64,000 bases of DNA from JAFGLZ01 sp964622545 (GTDB lineage Bacteria > Planctomycetota > Phycisphaerae > UBA1845 > JAFGLZ01). Under the pieces are notes generated by a model. It was not told where the DNA came from. It was given only the letters and a program-made list of their open reading frames with translations, and did not search any database. Position 1 is the first letter of the stretch, and each line of letters begins with the position of its first letter. The stretch lies in the NCBI GenBank assembly GCA_964622545.1, contig CAZUQM010000019.1, forward strand, positions 1 through 64,000. The letters run 5' to 3'. This document shows, in pieces, positions 16,426 through 25,772 of the stretch. A program made the translations under genes and the position numbers.

Positions 16426-19400
16426 CTATTCGAAGGTCACGACGAGGGGCGCGGCCTCGGCGTTCGCGTGCTTGGCCCTGACGATCAGGTGTTTCGTCTC
16501 CGGAAGGTAGGTCCATCCGCTTGGTGCTTCGGGGATGGCCTTGACCTTGGTCAGCGTTTTGCCGTCGAAGGATACCGTTTTCGGTTCGGGGCACTTGGCC
16601 AGGACCGTCCCGCTGAATCGCTCCGGGTAGAAGCTGAGCGGTACGGTGAGTCGCTTACCGCTCCAGGCGGGCTTGCCGGGTGTGGCGCAAGAGCTGATAG
16701 GGATGGCGGGCTGTCCGGGGCGTCGTGCGTAGGCGGTCTTGACGCGGGGGTCGTGGCCCTCGACGGCGTACCGGTTCACGATGATGTCCTCGGGGTTGAT
16801 CATGGCCGGGCAGCGGTCGGTGAGCCGCTTGTAGAGTCCGTCGGGATAGACACCCTTGAGCTCGGGGCGTTCGTCACCGAACTGGAGCCATTCGCCGCTG
16901 ACGGTGACGCCCTCGGCAACCTGCTTCCAGGGAAAGCTGGTGTCGTAGGGCGCCAGCCGCTGGAGGTAATAGGCGTAGACCAGGCCGCACCACTGCACCG
17001 GGTTGCCCAGCCAGGAGTGCGTGTAGAAGGTCGTGCCGAAGACGGGGATGGAGGCGTATCGCATCCACTGCTCGCGGTCGGGGGCCTGCCAGACATACTG
17101 AAAGGCCATGCCGGTCCAGGCCCAATAGATGGCCCTGTCGAGGTATTCCCGCTTGCCGGTGATCTCGTAGGCGTCGACGTAGGCGCCTACGGCGTAGGCC
17201 GCTCCGAGCACGTCGGGTTCGTAGATGGGACACTCCCAGCCCTGGGCCCCGTGGGGGACGCGGAATCGTTCGTGATATTTCAGCGCCTTCAGGCCGGCGG
17301 TGAGGGCGTCGGCGTCGCCCGTGATGCGTGCCTTGCGGAGCAGTTCGAGGGCGCCGCGTGCGACGAGGCCCTGTGAAGCGTAGCCGCGGGGTCCGAGGGC
17401 CTCGTGCTTGGCGTCGCGCGGGGGTTGGAAGCCCCAGACGCCGTCGGCGTTGCGGCCTTTGATCTGGCCTTGCGCACTGGCCAGCATCTGTTTGATCGCG
17501 GCAGCGATGTGGCCGGTGTAGAAGGGGGCGTCTTCGCGCATGATGTGGCAGCAGGCGGGGCTGCACAGGGCCTTGGGTCCGCCGTCGCGGAGGGTGTTCC
17601 GCCAGATCAGCTCGGCCCGGTCGCGTGCGGCCTTCTTGGCGGCCGGGTCTTTGGCGAGGATCGAGTCGAGCAGGAGCAGCGCGCCGAACTGCGGCGCGTT
17701 GGCCGGCGCCCACCCGACGCAGTGGCTGGACTTTTGCTTGTCGGGGTACCAGACCGTTTCGAGGAAACCGTGCCGGGTGATGTCGTACAGCGTCTGGAGG
17801 TCATATTGCTTGCGGGCCGGCTTGGGCGGCGGGTTGAGGGTGAAGTAGGTCTTCATCGCGTCGACGGCGTCGCCGGGGTCGGACAGCACGACGCGGACGC
17901 TGACGGTCACCTTGTCGCCGGGCTTCATCTCGCACGAGCGGGCGGCGAGCCGTTCGTTCTCGTTGACGTACTCGGGGCACGTCGGGACGAAGACCTCCAT
18001 CAAGTGGTTCTCTTGCTTGTGGACGCGGTTGGGCGAGCTGAAGGCTGCGCTCACGCCGTAGTCCAGGCCGTTCCACTTCTGCGTGGGGTTCCACATCAGC
18101 GTAACCATGCCGACCTGTGCGCTGACCATCATCATGGGCACGGTGATCTTGAGCGCGTCGGGCATGAGCCGGTTGCTGATGGGCGGGTGTGCGTCGCGGG
18201 TGCTGCTGCTGGGTTCGCCGTGGTCGAGGTATTCGAGGCCCGGGAAAAGCGCCATGCCGCGTTTCTCGGTCGGCAGCCCGTCGGCCACGCGAAGCGAGAT
18301 GGGGCAGAAGCGGCGGAGGTGCGCGCCTTTCGGGGCGATGAGCTCGCCGGTGACGTCGATGATGGGTTGGGATTTGTGGAGCGTGTAGACGAGACGGACG
18401 CTGAAGGGGGCCGCCTGCGAAGCTTCCCACTCCCTCATTTGGATATCAAACGCGACCCGTGGACCGGCCTTGGACTTCTCCCGGACGGGCGTGACCGATT
18501 CGATCGTGCATTTCGCTTTGCGGAAGGGCGCGGCGAACTGCTTGACGGCCAGATCATTGACCCGGTAGCCGGCGTGGACCTTCTCCTGCTCCTGCCGATC
18601 GGTCTTGCCGACGCAGACGTCGGCGATGTCGGCACAGACGGCGATGGTTTGCCACTCGCCGTTTTTCGGACGTTGCACGTGAACGGTCCACGTCGCGGGG
18701 ACGAGTTTCTCTCGTCCGGTCGCGCGCTTGGCGAAGACGACACGGCAGGTGGGATTCTGCATCATGACCTGCTCGTCAGCGATCTCAACGCCCGATCCGC
18801 GCGCGACAGGAGCGTGCAAGGTGGGGATCGCTTTGAAGACACCGACCTGCCTTCCGCCACCGAGCGGCGCTTGGTTGGTGGGCGATTGGAGGTGCCCCTC
18901 GATCAGGATCAGGCCGTGGGATTTCACGGGGAAGCGGTGCATGAAGACGGTCCGTTCGCCGGGCGGGATCACCCGGTCGACCTTGAACGTCGCCGTCTTG
19001 CAGTCGTTGCCGAACTCGGCTGATTTGTCCGTGCCGCATTCTTTGAAGCGGATCGTCACCTCGTGGCCGAAGGGCACCCACGGTGCAGGTCCCCGATTGT
19101 TCACGGCAAAGCAGACCGGGACGTCGTCGCCTTCGGTCACGACGGCCTGGCCCACCCAAGGGTCTCCGACGCCGATGACAGAGCCGTATCCCGCCAGAAG
19201 CATGCCCTCGGTCGTTTTGTCCTTGGGGGCGGTCACGTGGATGTCCGACGCCTTCACCGTCAAACCCTTGCTCAGATCGTAGCCCGCGATGCTCATCGGA
19301 CTGCCCGGCGCGGGCGCGAGCCAGACCTCGGCGGGCTCACTGGCCGGCTTGCCGCTTCTGTCGGTGGCTTGGAGTTTCAGTGTCAGTCCGTCCTTGCCGA

Positions 19401-20037
19401 CCGATTGGGCGGTCGCGAGGAGCAGGCCTGCGAACGCAGGCGACCCAGATGGCTGAGGCGTCATGGATGCCGGGACTGGGACCGCCAACACGCGCGGGTC
19501 GCCCCAGTAGGCCCAGTCGTAGTTCGTGTTGCCGTCGATGGCGTTGGTAGCGAGCTGGAGCCTGATCGTCTTGCCGGCGTGGTTGTCGAGCGGGATGAAG
19601 ACGGGTAGCCAGTTGCCGGGCTTCTGCTCGCGGGCGAAGACTGGTTTGCCGTTTACGCGGACGATGAACCGCGTGCCGTTGCACCGGCCGGTCTTGTCTT
19701 GCTTGAGGACGGTGTCGAGGACGCACGTCCAGGTGATGAAGGCGAGCCGATGGTTGGGCTTCGCGGCCGGCAGCTTCAGCTCGTACGTGATCGTCGCGTC
19801 GGTAGCGTTGCGTGGATGGAGGTAGAGCGTGTCGTGCGTGTCTCGGCCGCTGGACTGGAGGCCGCGCGGCGCGGCGTTAAGCGTGTTGGCGGCGAGCTTG
19901 TCGTCGAACCGTTCGATCAGGTCGGCGACGACCTCGAGGCCGGTGGTGGCTTCGGCGGCATGGCCTGCGGCGACGAACAGGCCGAGCAAGAGGACGGACA
20001 TCAGCAGTGGGCTGAACGGCTTGCGTGGTGTGGTCAT
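16426..20037 (-). CDS. Large exported protein with C-terminal alpha/alpha-toroid-like region
   Basis: A 1203-residue protein with a signal peptide (LLMSVLLLGLFVAAGHAAEA, cleavage near 27). The N-terminal part (about 30-180) resembles a beta-sandwich carbohydrate-binding module (DTLYLHPRNATDATITYEL, a WTCVLDT strand, FIVRVNGKPVF). The middle is beta-rich. From about residue 750 the protein becomes helical with repeated motifs typical of six-hairpin folds (HCVGWAPANAPQFGALLLLD, GYASQGLVARGALELLRKA, YVDAYEITGKREYLDRAIYWAW). The C-terminus returns to beta strands. It looks like a polysaccharide lyase, hydrolase or glycan-binding protein, but I cannot place it in a CAZy family or name catalytic residues. 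Its start overlaps the stop of the upstream 787-residue gene by four bases (ATGA), so they are made together. Confidence 0.75.
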   Translation of the reverse strand: MTTPRKPFSPLLMSVLLLGLFVAAGHAAEATTGLEVVADLIERFDDKLAANTLNAAPRGLQSSGRDTHDTLYLHPRNATDATITYELKLPAAKPNHRLAFITWTCVLDTVLKQDKTGRCNGTRFIVRVNGKPVFAREQKPGNWLPVFIPLDNHAGKTIRLQLATNAIDGNTNYDWAYWGDPRVLAVPVPASMTPQPSGSPAFAGLLLATAQSVGKDGLTLKLQATDRSGKPASEPAEVWLAPAPGSPMSIAGYDLSKGLTVKASDIHVTAPKDKTTEGMLLAGYGSVIGVGDPWVGQAVVTEGDDVPVCFAVNNRGPAPWVPFGHEVTIRFKECGTDKSAEFGNDCKTATFKVDRVIPPGERTVFMHRFPVKSHGLILIEGHLQSPTNQAPLGGGRQVGVFKAIPTLHAPVARGSGVEIADEQVMMQNPTCRVVFAKRATGREKLVPATWTVHVQRPKNGEWQTIAVCADIADVCVGKTDRQEQEKVHAGYRVNDLAVKQFAAPFRKAKCTIESVTPVREKSKAGPRVAFDIQMREWEASQAAPFSVRLVYTLHKSQPIIDVTGELIAPKGAHLRRFCPISLRVADGLPTEKRGMALFPGLEYLDHGEPSSSTRDAHPPISNRLMPDALKITVPMMMVSAQVGMVTLMWNPTQKWNGLDYGVSAAFSSPNRVHKQENHLMEVFVPTCPEYVNENERLAARSCEMKPGDKVTVSVRVVLSDPGDAVDAMKTYFTLNPPPKPARKQYDLQTLYDITRHGFLETVWYPDKQKSSHCVGWAPANAPQFGALLLLDSILAKDPAAKKAARDRAELIWRNTLRDGGPKALCSPACCHIMREDAPFYTGHIAAAIKQMLASAQGQIKGRNADGVWGFQPPRDAKHEALGPRGYASQGLVARGALELLRKARITGDADALTAGLKALKYHERFRVPHGAQGWECPIYEPDVLGAAYAVGAYVDAYEITGKREYLDRAIYWAWTGMAFQYVWQAPDREQWMRYASIPVFGTTFYTHSWLGNPVQWCGLVYAYYLQRLAPYDTSFPWKQVAEGVTVSGEWLQFGDERPELKGVYPDGLYKRLTDRCPAMINPEDIIVNRYAVEGHDPRVKTAYARRPGQPAIPISSCATPGKPAWSGKRLTVPLSFYPERFSGTVLAKCPEPKTVSFDGKTLTKVKAIPEAPSGWTYLPETKHLIVRAKHANAEAAPLVVTFE

Positions 20038-22397
20038 GGTTTGTTGGCCTCCTCATGGAGTTGTCTTGCCTTGTCGCGCAGCGGTCGCCAGACGGTCGCG
20101 GCGAGGACGGCGACGGCGCCGCGGTCGGACTGATCGCGGGCGACGTGGGCGTAGGCGTCGATCGTCTGTCGGGCGATCCGCTCGGCCCGGTCAGCGAGCT
20201 TGGCGGCCTCGGTGAGCTTCTGCCTGTGCTTTTCGGCCGGACCGGTCTTGGCGAGCTTCTTGGCCTCGGCCTCGGCGTCGGCGGTTTGGTGGACGATTTC
20301 GATCGTGTCGATGTAGCCGGCACCGAAGACGAACCGCCCCATCCAGTAGCCGATGTAGTCGTCGGCGGCGGCCGAGCGGGCACGACTGTCGGCCTGGCCC
20401 AAGGTTGCGCGGCGAGCGCGGTCGGCCTGTCGGACGAGGTTCATGGCCTGCTCGTAGTCCGTTCGGGCTTGGACGAGATAGTCGGGCAGGTCGCCGGGCT
20501 TCCAGAACTTCATGATCAGGTCCGGCACGGGGAACGTCAGGCCGAGGCCCTGGTCGTCGAGGGCGAGGGTCAGGTCCTCGAGCTTCCGCATGGCCTGGGT
20601 CATGGCCTCGACGGCACGTTCGCCGCAGACGCTCTGCAGTTGGCGCTCGTAGAAGGTGTGGCGGTCGAGGTGCGGCTCCCACGCCCGCCGTGCGACGTAG
20701 CCGACGGACAGGTTGTGGTCGCCGATGAGACCGTAGCGTGTGCTGAAGCCTGACCAGCCGGCCGGGATCATGACGTCGAGCAGCGTGTCGAACGACCCGG
20801 TCGCCAGTTGCGGCAGCAGGCCGACGTGGTCGTCGTGGAGGCTGAAGATCAGGCCGGCGGGCACGTGCTTGCCGGGCAGACGCTCGAGCACGTCGCTGCG
20901 TTTGGCGATGCGACCGGCGGTGTCGTCGACGGCGTTGAGCAGCTCGCCGCCGTCGGGCACGAGCTTATGGAGGACGGGGAAAAGCTCCTCGGCGGCGTTC
21001 ATGTAGACGATCTTGACGTCGGGGCGCTGGGTCTCTTTGAGGGCGCCGAGATCGTTGATGAGCCGGTCGCAAGCGTAGAGCGCGACGATGTCGCCCTTGA
21101 CTTCCTGCAGGGCGCGGTCGGCGCCGCCGGGATAGTCGGTTCGCTTGCCCGCGCGGTCGAGGGCCGTGGCCAGGGGGCAGATCCGCTCGATGGCGTACTT
21201 GGCATCGAGCGCCTTCCAAGCGGTTTCGTAGTGGTCGGACCACGCCCGGAACTCCGGCATGTCGAGCATGACCCAGTCGCATTCGGGGTAGGTATCGACG
21301 GTGGTCTTGAGGAAGGCCGAGGCCAGCTCGGTGAGCTTCGCATCGTCGATGGGCGTGGTCGGGCCGGGTCCGACGGTCGGCGAGGCGAGCTGGTGCACGG
21401 GCTGCGGGTCGTCGAGCACCTCGCCGAACTCGTTGGGATACTCCGTCAGGTTGGCGGTGACGCCGCAGCGCATGCCGAGCTTGCGGGCCAGGGCGATGAT
21501 GCCTCGACAGTGCGCGATGCCGGCTTGGACGAACTCGTCACAGGGTGCCCCGCGCGGCAGGTCGGGGTTCCAGAACTCCTCGACGTCGCCGAAGGTCCGC
21601 CGGCCGGGCATGTCGTCGGTGATGGGGTAGTGGCAGTCGAACCAGAGGTAGGCGGTCTTGCGGCGGACGCCGTTGACCTCGGGGTCGAGGAACGGCTGCC
21701 ACGGCGAGAGCGACAGGAGGACACGGTTGAACTTCATCTTGGCGAGCTGACCGAGGACGATGCGGTAGTCGGCCAGGCCCCACGACTCGGGGCCGCAGGG
21801 CAGCTCGCCGACGGTCCGCCACCAGCGAACGGGGAGGACCGGCTCCATAGCGACGTCGTCGGCGGGGACGGTGAGGGCGACGGCGGCCTGCGGGTCGGGG
21901 TCGACGGGCAGGACATCTCCGTGGAGCAGGTAGGTCACGCCCCATCGCTCGACGAGCTCGTAGACGGCCCAGAGGGTCGCGGCAGGGCTGCCCCCGCCGA
22001 TGACCAGGGCGGGTAGGTTCGCGTAGCGAACGCGTTTGAGGACGATGCCCTGGTCGGAGATCTGTGGCCAGCCCTTATGTCCGAGTGCCTTGCGGATGTG
22101 GGAGTTGGTGGACGGGCTGCCGATGAGGAAGAGCGTTCCGCGATAGCCGTCCGGCGAGGTCGGCCGGGCGGCTTCGATGCGATAGAGCTTGGTCAGGTAG
22201 CCGGCCAGCTCGTCGGCTGCGAACTGCTCGATGGGCGGTGCGTCGGCGCCGGTGATGATGGCGACGGCGGCGCGGGCTGGCCGGCCTGCTTCGCTCGATC
22301 GGTTCGGTCCATCTGTCCAAGACATCGCCATGAGACACCCCATGCAGAGCCAGCTTTGCATGGCCGAAGGCCCTTCGTTGTCGGCTGATGCCGCCAT
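20034..22397 (-). CDS. GH67/GH20-like family protein (alpha-glucuronidase-type N-domain plus barrel)
   Basis: A 787-residue protein. Residues about 40-170 match the alpha-glucuronidase/GH20 N-terminal helper domain (AVAIITGADAPPIEQFAADELAGYL is split by the pattern, GTLFLIGSPSTN, GIVLKRV, ALVIGGGSPAATLWAVYELVERWG). A TIM-barrel-like region follows (KMKFNRVLLSLSPW, ARKLGMRCGVTANLTEYPNEFGE, CDWVMLDMPEFRAWSDHYET), then a helical C-terminus. An enzyme acting on glucuronic or hexosamine-containing glycan is likely, but the acid/base pair cannot be assigned. There is no clear signal peptide with this start; alternative ATGs at 22361, 22343 and 22334 are possible. It is coupled by an ATGA overlap to the exported toroid protein. 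Confidence 0.75.
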   Translation of the reverse strand: MAASADNEGPSAMQSWLCMGCLMAMSWTDGPNRSSEAGRPARAAVAIITGADAPPIEQFAADELAGYLTKLYRIEAARPTSPDGYRGTLFLIGSPSTNSHIRKALGHKGWPQISDQGIVLKRVRYANLPALVIGGGSPAATLWAVYELVERWGVTYLLHGDVLPVDPDPQAAVALTVPADDVAMEPVLPVRWWRTVGELPCGPESWGLADYRIVLGQLAKMKFNRVLLSLSPWQPFLDPEVNGVRRKTAYLWFDCHYPITDDMPGRRTFGDVEEFWNPDLPRGAPCDEFVQAGIAHCRGIIALARKLGMRCGVTANLTEYPNEFGEVLDDPQPVHQLASPTVGPGPTTPIDDAKLTELASAFLKTTVDTYPECDWVMLDMPEFRAWSDHYETAWKALDAKYAIERICPLATALDRAGKRTDYPGGADRALQEVKGDIVALYACDRLINDLGALKETQRPDVKIVYMNAAEELFPVLHKLVPDGGELLNAVDDTAGRIAKRSDVLERLPGKHVPAGLIFSLHDDHVGLLPQLATGSFDTLLDVMIPAGWSGFSTRYGLIGDHNLSVGYVARRAWEPHLDRHTFYERQLQSVCGERAVEAMTQAMRKLEDLTLALDDQGLGLTFPVPDLIMKFWKPGDLPDYLVQARTDYEQAMNLVRQADRARRATLGQADSRARSAAADDYIGYWMGRFVFGAGYIDTIEIVHQTADAEAEAKKLAKTGPAEKHRQKLTEAAKLADRAERIARQTIDAYAHVARDQSDRGAVAVLAATVWRPLRDKARQLHEEANKP

Positions 22398-22810
22398 GCT
22401 GGATCAGGCTCCGGCGAGCGGCATGACCGGGCATCGTACCGAAGGCGTTAGGCCTGATCCACCACGGCCGGGTGCAGGCCGAGGGGCCGTTGCTTGTCCA
22501 TCATAGCACGGTCGGTTTGTCGCCATTGGTCGGCGGCTGGAGGCGGGCGGGTCGTGGGCGTTAGCGCGAAGAAAAGGAACTATGAAAAACACATTAGTGA
22601 TCGCAAGCCCGGCTTCGGAGGTGTATGATGGAGGGTGCTTGGCTCTGCCAGGCGGGAGCGTTCGGAGGGGGATGGGATGCTCGCCGGCGCGGCGACGCAT
22701 CGGTGGGTGAGTCGCCGGCGAGGCGTTCCGGGGACGCTGGGGCATCCAAATCGTGGTATCCCCATATTGCTAGTGGTGGTCTCTTCAAGCGGTAGGATAA
22801 GGATGCAGTA
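22398..22810. other. Divergent intergenic region before the second S1 gene
   Basis: About 410 bases between divergent genes. A TATGAT box at 22624-22629 (weak -35) could serve the S1 paralogue. A 42-codon frame at 22582-22710 starts with a plausible ribosome site, but its content is not convincing and it is not called as a gene. AAGGA lies seven bases before the S1 ATG. Confidence 0.4.
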
Positions 22811-24295
22811 ATGAGTGGCTCGGAGCTTTTCGACGAGGACCTGGAACGCGAGGTGGACGAGGCTCTTGGTGACGGCAGCATCGAGGAGCTAGAGGGCATT
22901 GCCGAGGCCTCCCTGTCGGGACAGGCGGTCCCGTCCGGCGTGCGCCAGGGCCGCATCCAGGAGGTTTCGGGGGATATGGTCCTGGTCGACCTCGGGGGCA
23001 AGTCGCCCGGCATGCTGCCGATCAGCGAGTTCGGCAAGGCGCCCAATGCCGTGCCGACCAAGGGCAGCATCGTCAAGGTCGTCGTCGAGCGTTACGACGA
23101 GCGGGAAGGGCTGTTCGTCCTGAGCAAGAAGAAGGCCGAGGTGGAGTCGGCCTGGGCGGCCCTGCAGCCCGGAGCCGAGGTCGAAGGCGTCGTGACCGGG
23201 ATGAACAAGGGCGGGCTCGAGGTGGAGGTGCTGGGCATCCGGGCCTTCATGCCGGCCAGCCAGGTGGACATCGGTCATATTCCGGACATCTCGGTGTTCC
23301 TGCAGCAGACGGTACGGGCCGAGGTGATCCAGGTCGACCGGGGCGAGAACAACGTGGTGATCAGCCGGCGGAAGCTGCTCGAGCGGGAGAAGACCGTCGC
23401 CAAGGAGCAGCTCATCACCGAGATCGAGGAGGGCCAGACGCGCAAGGGCACGGTGCGGAACATCACCGAGTACGGCGCCTTTGTGGACCTGGGGGGCATG
23501 GACGGCCTGCTGCACATCAGCGACATGAGCTGGGGCCGCGTCAAGGACGCCAACGAGGTGGTCTCGGTGGGGCAGACGCTGGAGGTGAAGGTCCTCAAGG
23601 TCGACCGCGACAAGGAGCGGATCTCGCTCGGCCTGAAGCAGATCATGGCCAATCCGTGGGAGGGCGTGGAGAGCCGCTACGAGGTGGGCCAGCGGGTGAC
23701 GGGACGGGTTACGCGGCTGGCGGACTTCGGCGCGTTCGTCGAGGTCGAGCCGGGTCTGGAGGGGCTGGTGCCGATCAGCGAGATGAGCTGGGTCAAGCGG
23801 ATCCGGCATCCGTCTGAGATCGTCGGCGAGGGCCAGATGATCGAGACCGAGGTGCTCCAGATCGACGGCAAGAAGCACCGCATGTCGTTGGGCATCCGCC
23901 AGATCCAGGGCAACCCGTGGGAGGGCGCGGCCAGTCGGTACACGCCGGAGTCGATCGTGCAGGGCAAGGTGACGCGGATCACGGACTTCGGGGCGTTCGT
24001 GGAGGTCGAGCCCGGGCTGGAAGGTCTGGTGCACATCTCGGAGCTGGCGGACCGTCGGGTGAACAAGGTCAGCGACGTCGTCCAGGCCGATCAGGAGGTT
24101 CAGGCCCGCGTGCTGAGCTGCGATCCGGACAATCAGCGGCTGTCGCTGTCGCTGAAGGGGGGCGATCCCTCCGCGGGGGACATGGATGCCAAGATCGCCG
24201 AGATGGAGGCCCAGCAGAGCAAGAAGCCTCGCCGCAAGAAGCCGCGCCGCGGCGGTCTGGAGACGGGCAACGACGCGTGGCTGAACCTGTCGTAG
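22811..24295 (+). CDS. S1-domain RNA-binding protein, five repeats (S1 paralogue)
   Basis: A 494-residue paralogue of the window's rpsA product. Five S1 repeats follow an acidic 40-residue N-terminus. The first two repeats are of the diverged docking type (LVDLGGKSPGMLPISEF; VEVLGIRAFMPASQVD). Three canonical RNA-binding repeats follow (YGAFVDLGGMDGLLHIS, FGAFVEVEPGLEGLVPIS and its near copy ending GLVHIS). The C-terminus is basic (KKPRRKKPRRGGL), then a short ETGNDAWLNLS end. It lacks the long acidic tail of the other S1 but shares the KPRRGGL-x-x-G motif with it. It may be a second ribosomal S1 or a translation/RNA-decay factor. It stands alone, with trpG 156 bases downstream. Confidence 0.88.
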   Translation: MSGSELFDEDLEREVDEALGDGSIEELEGIAEASLSGQAVPSGVRQGRIQEVSGDMVLVDLGGKSPGMLPISEFGKAPNAVPTKGSIVKVVVERYDEREGLFVLSKKKAEVESAWAALQPGAEVEGVVTGMNKGGLEVEVLGIRAFMPASQVDIGHIPDISVFLQQTVRAEVIQVDRGENNVVISRRKLLEREKTVAKEQLITEIEEGQTRKGTVRNITEYGAFVDLGGMDGLLHISDMSWGRVKDANEVVSVGQTLEVKVLKVDRDKERISLGLKQIMANPWEGVESRYEVGQRVTGRVTRLADFGAFVEVEPGLEGLVPISEMSWVKRIRHPSEIVGEGQMIETEVLQIDGKKHRMSLGIRQIQGNPWEGAASRYTPESIVQGKVTRITDFGAFVEVEPGLEGLVHISELADRRVNKVSDVVQADQEVQARVLSCDPDNQRLSLSLKGGDPSAGDMDAKIAEMEAQQSKKPRRKKPRRGGLETGNDAWLNLS

Positions 24296-24451
24296 GCGGG
24301 CGCTCGAGGGGCTCGATCTCGGCCACGTGCGACTATCCTGCTCGGGCGGATCCTCTTCCCGCGGCGTTGTCGTCACCACGCCCTGCCTGACCGGGCGGCC
24401 GTCGCGCCGCCCGAATTGACAGTGAGGCGGCTTGGCCGTAGCCTTCCAGGC

Positions 24452-25021
24452 ATGATCGTCCTGATCGACAACTACGATTCGTTCACGTACAACCTGGTGC
24501 AGCGTATCGGCGAGCTGGATGCCACGCGCGACATGAAGGTGTACCGGAACGACAAGGTGACGCTCGAGGCGATCGCGGAGGACAAGCCCGACCACATCAT
24601 CATCTCGCCGGGTCCGGGCACGCCGCTGGAGGGCGGCATCAGCAACGACGTCATCAAGCACTTCGCCGGTCAGATGCCGATCTTGGGCGTGTGTCTGGGG
24701 CACCAGTGCATCGGCTACTCGTTCGGGGCCGAGGTCGTCCGCGCCGACCGGCTGATGCACGGCAAGACCAGTGAGATCCATCACGACGGCAAGACCGTGT
24801 TCGTCGGTGTCGAGAATCCGTTCACGGCGACGCGCTACCATTCGTTGACCGTTAAGAGGGACACGCTGAGCGACGCGTTCGTCATCACGGCCTGGACGGA
24901 TCAGGGCGAGCTGATGGGCATCCGCCACAAGACCATGCCCATCGAAGGCGTGCAGTTCCATCCCGAGAGCTTCCTGACCGAGGAAGGGCTCAAGCTGCTC
25001 AACAACTTCCTGAAGCTGTAG
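24452..25021 (+). CDS. trpG: Anthranilate / aminodeoxychorismate synthase glutaminase subunit
   Basis: A 189-residue class I glutamine amidotransferase that supplies ammonia to a chorismate-amination partner. Family marks: the N-terminal IVLIDNYDSFTYNLVQ, ISPGPGTP, the nucleophile in GVCLGHQCIGY and the catalytic HPES near the end. TrpG and PabA cannot be told apart by sequence, and no trpE or pabB lies in the window, so one protein may serve both enzymes. The ATG at 24452 is chosen because it is exactly the family's start (MIVLIDNYDSF). An upstream TTG would add 12 unrelated residues. Confidence 0.92.
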   Translation: MIVLIDNYDSFTYNLVQRIGELDATRDMKVYRNDKVTLEAIAEDKPDHIIISPGPGTPLEGGISNDVIKHFAGQMPILGVCLGHQCIGYSFGAEVVRADRLMHGKTSEIHHDGKTVFVGVENPFTATRYHSLTVKRDTLSDAFVITAWTDQGELMGIRHKTMPIEGVQFHPESFLTEEGLKLLNNFLKL

Positions 25022-25141
25022 CGGTGTTCCGTGGGGCGGCTCGGATGGTTGCGGGGGCACGGCGGCCGGGTTGCCGGGGCGCGCGATGTCGTTTCGCGGC
25101 GCGCGGTTTCGTGAAGGCATGTCAGCAGGGGTTCGCCTAAG

Positions 25142-25768
25142 ATGGGCCAGGATTATCGAAGCAGGTTCGCGTCCTGCGGACAGGACGTGCACATCGCCGA
25201 CGACGTGGTCATCGAGCACCCGGAGGTGATGGACGTCGGCGACCGCGTGGTGTTCATGAAGGGCGTGTACATGATGGGCCGCCCCGGACGGTTCGTCATC
25301 GGCGACGACGTGACGTTCTACCCGTACGTCTTCTTTCAGGGCTCGCCCGGCCACGTGACGATCGGCAACGACGTGCAGTTCTTTCCGAACTGCTACCTCA
25401 GCGCTGGCGACTGGGAGAGCTGTCACATCACGATCGGCGATCACACGCACTTCGCGCCGGGCTGCGTCTTGTACGGGTGGGGCGGGCTGACGGTCGGCAG
25501 CTACAACGCGATCGCGGCCGGGTGCATGCTGTCGACGGTGAGCCAGGTCACCGACAAGACCGAGCAACCCATGGTGACCTACGGCGAGAACCCGGGTCCG
25601 ATCACGCTGGAGGACGACGTGTATCTCGGGGCGCACGTGGTGATCAATCAGGACGTGACGGTGCGGCGGGGCTGCGTGGTGGGGGCCCACTCGGTCGTGC
25701 TCGAGGATACGGAGGAATACGGTTTCTACGTCGGCGCGCCGGCGAGGCTCAAACGGAAACGGAGGTAG
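25142..25768 (+). CDS. Left-handed beta-helix (hexapeptide repeat) acyltransferase
   Basis: A 208-residue protein built of hexapeptide turns (VTIGNDVQFFPN, ITIGDHTHFAPGC, LTVGSYNAIAAGCML, ITLEDDVYLGAHVVI, VTVRRGCVVGAHSVV), ending in the usual FYVGAPARLKRKRR. The active-site His of O-acetyltransferases is probably in the GDHTHFAPG or YLGAHVVIN stretch. Such enzymes acetylate sugars or envelope lipids with acyl-CoA or acyl-ACP; the acceptor here is unknown. The next gene's ribosome site (GGAGG, 25761-25765) lies inside this gene's last codons, so the two are an operon. Confidence 0.85.
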   Translation: MGQDYRSRFASCGQDVHIADDVVIEHPEVMDVGDRVVFMKGVYMMGRPGRFVIGDDVTFYPYVFFQGSPGHVTIGNDVQFFPNCYLSAGDWESCHITIGDHTHFAPGCVLYGWGGLTVGSYNAIAAGCMLSTVSQVTDKTEQPMVTYGENPGPITLEDDVYLGAHVVINQDVTVRRGCVVGAHSVVLEDTEEYGFYVGAPARLKRKRR

Positions 25769-25772
25769 AACC

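Noticed and set aside
22582..22710. A 42-codon frame with AAGGA ahead, upstream of the S1 paralogue
   Set aside because: Starts with AT-rich codons, but the rest is Gly/Arg-rich without signal peptide or family. Not enough to call a gene.
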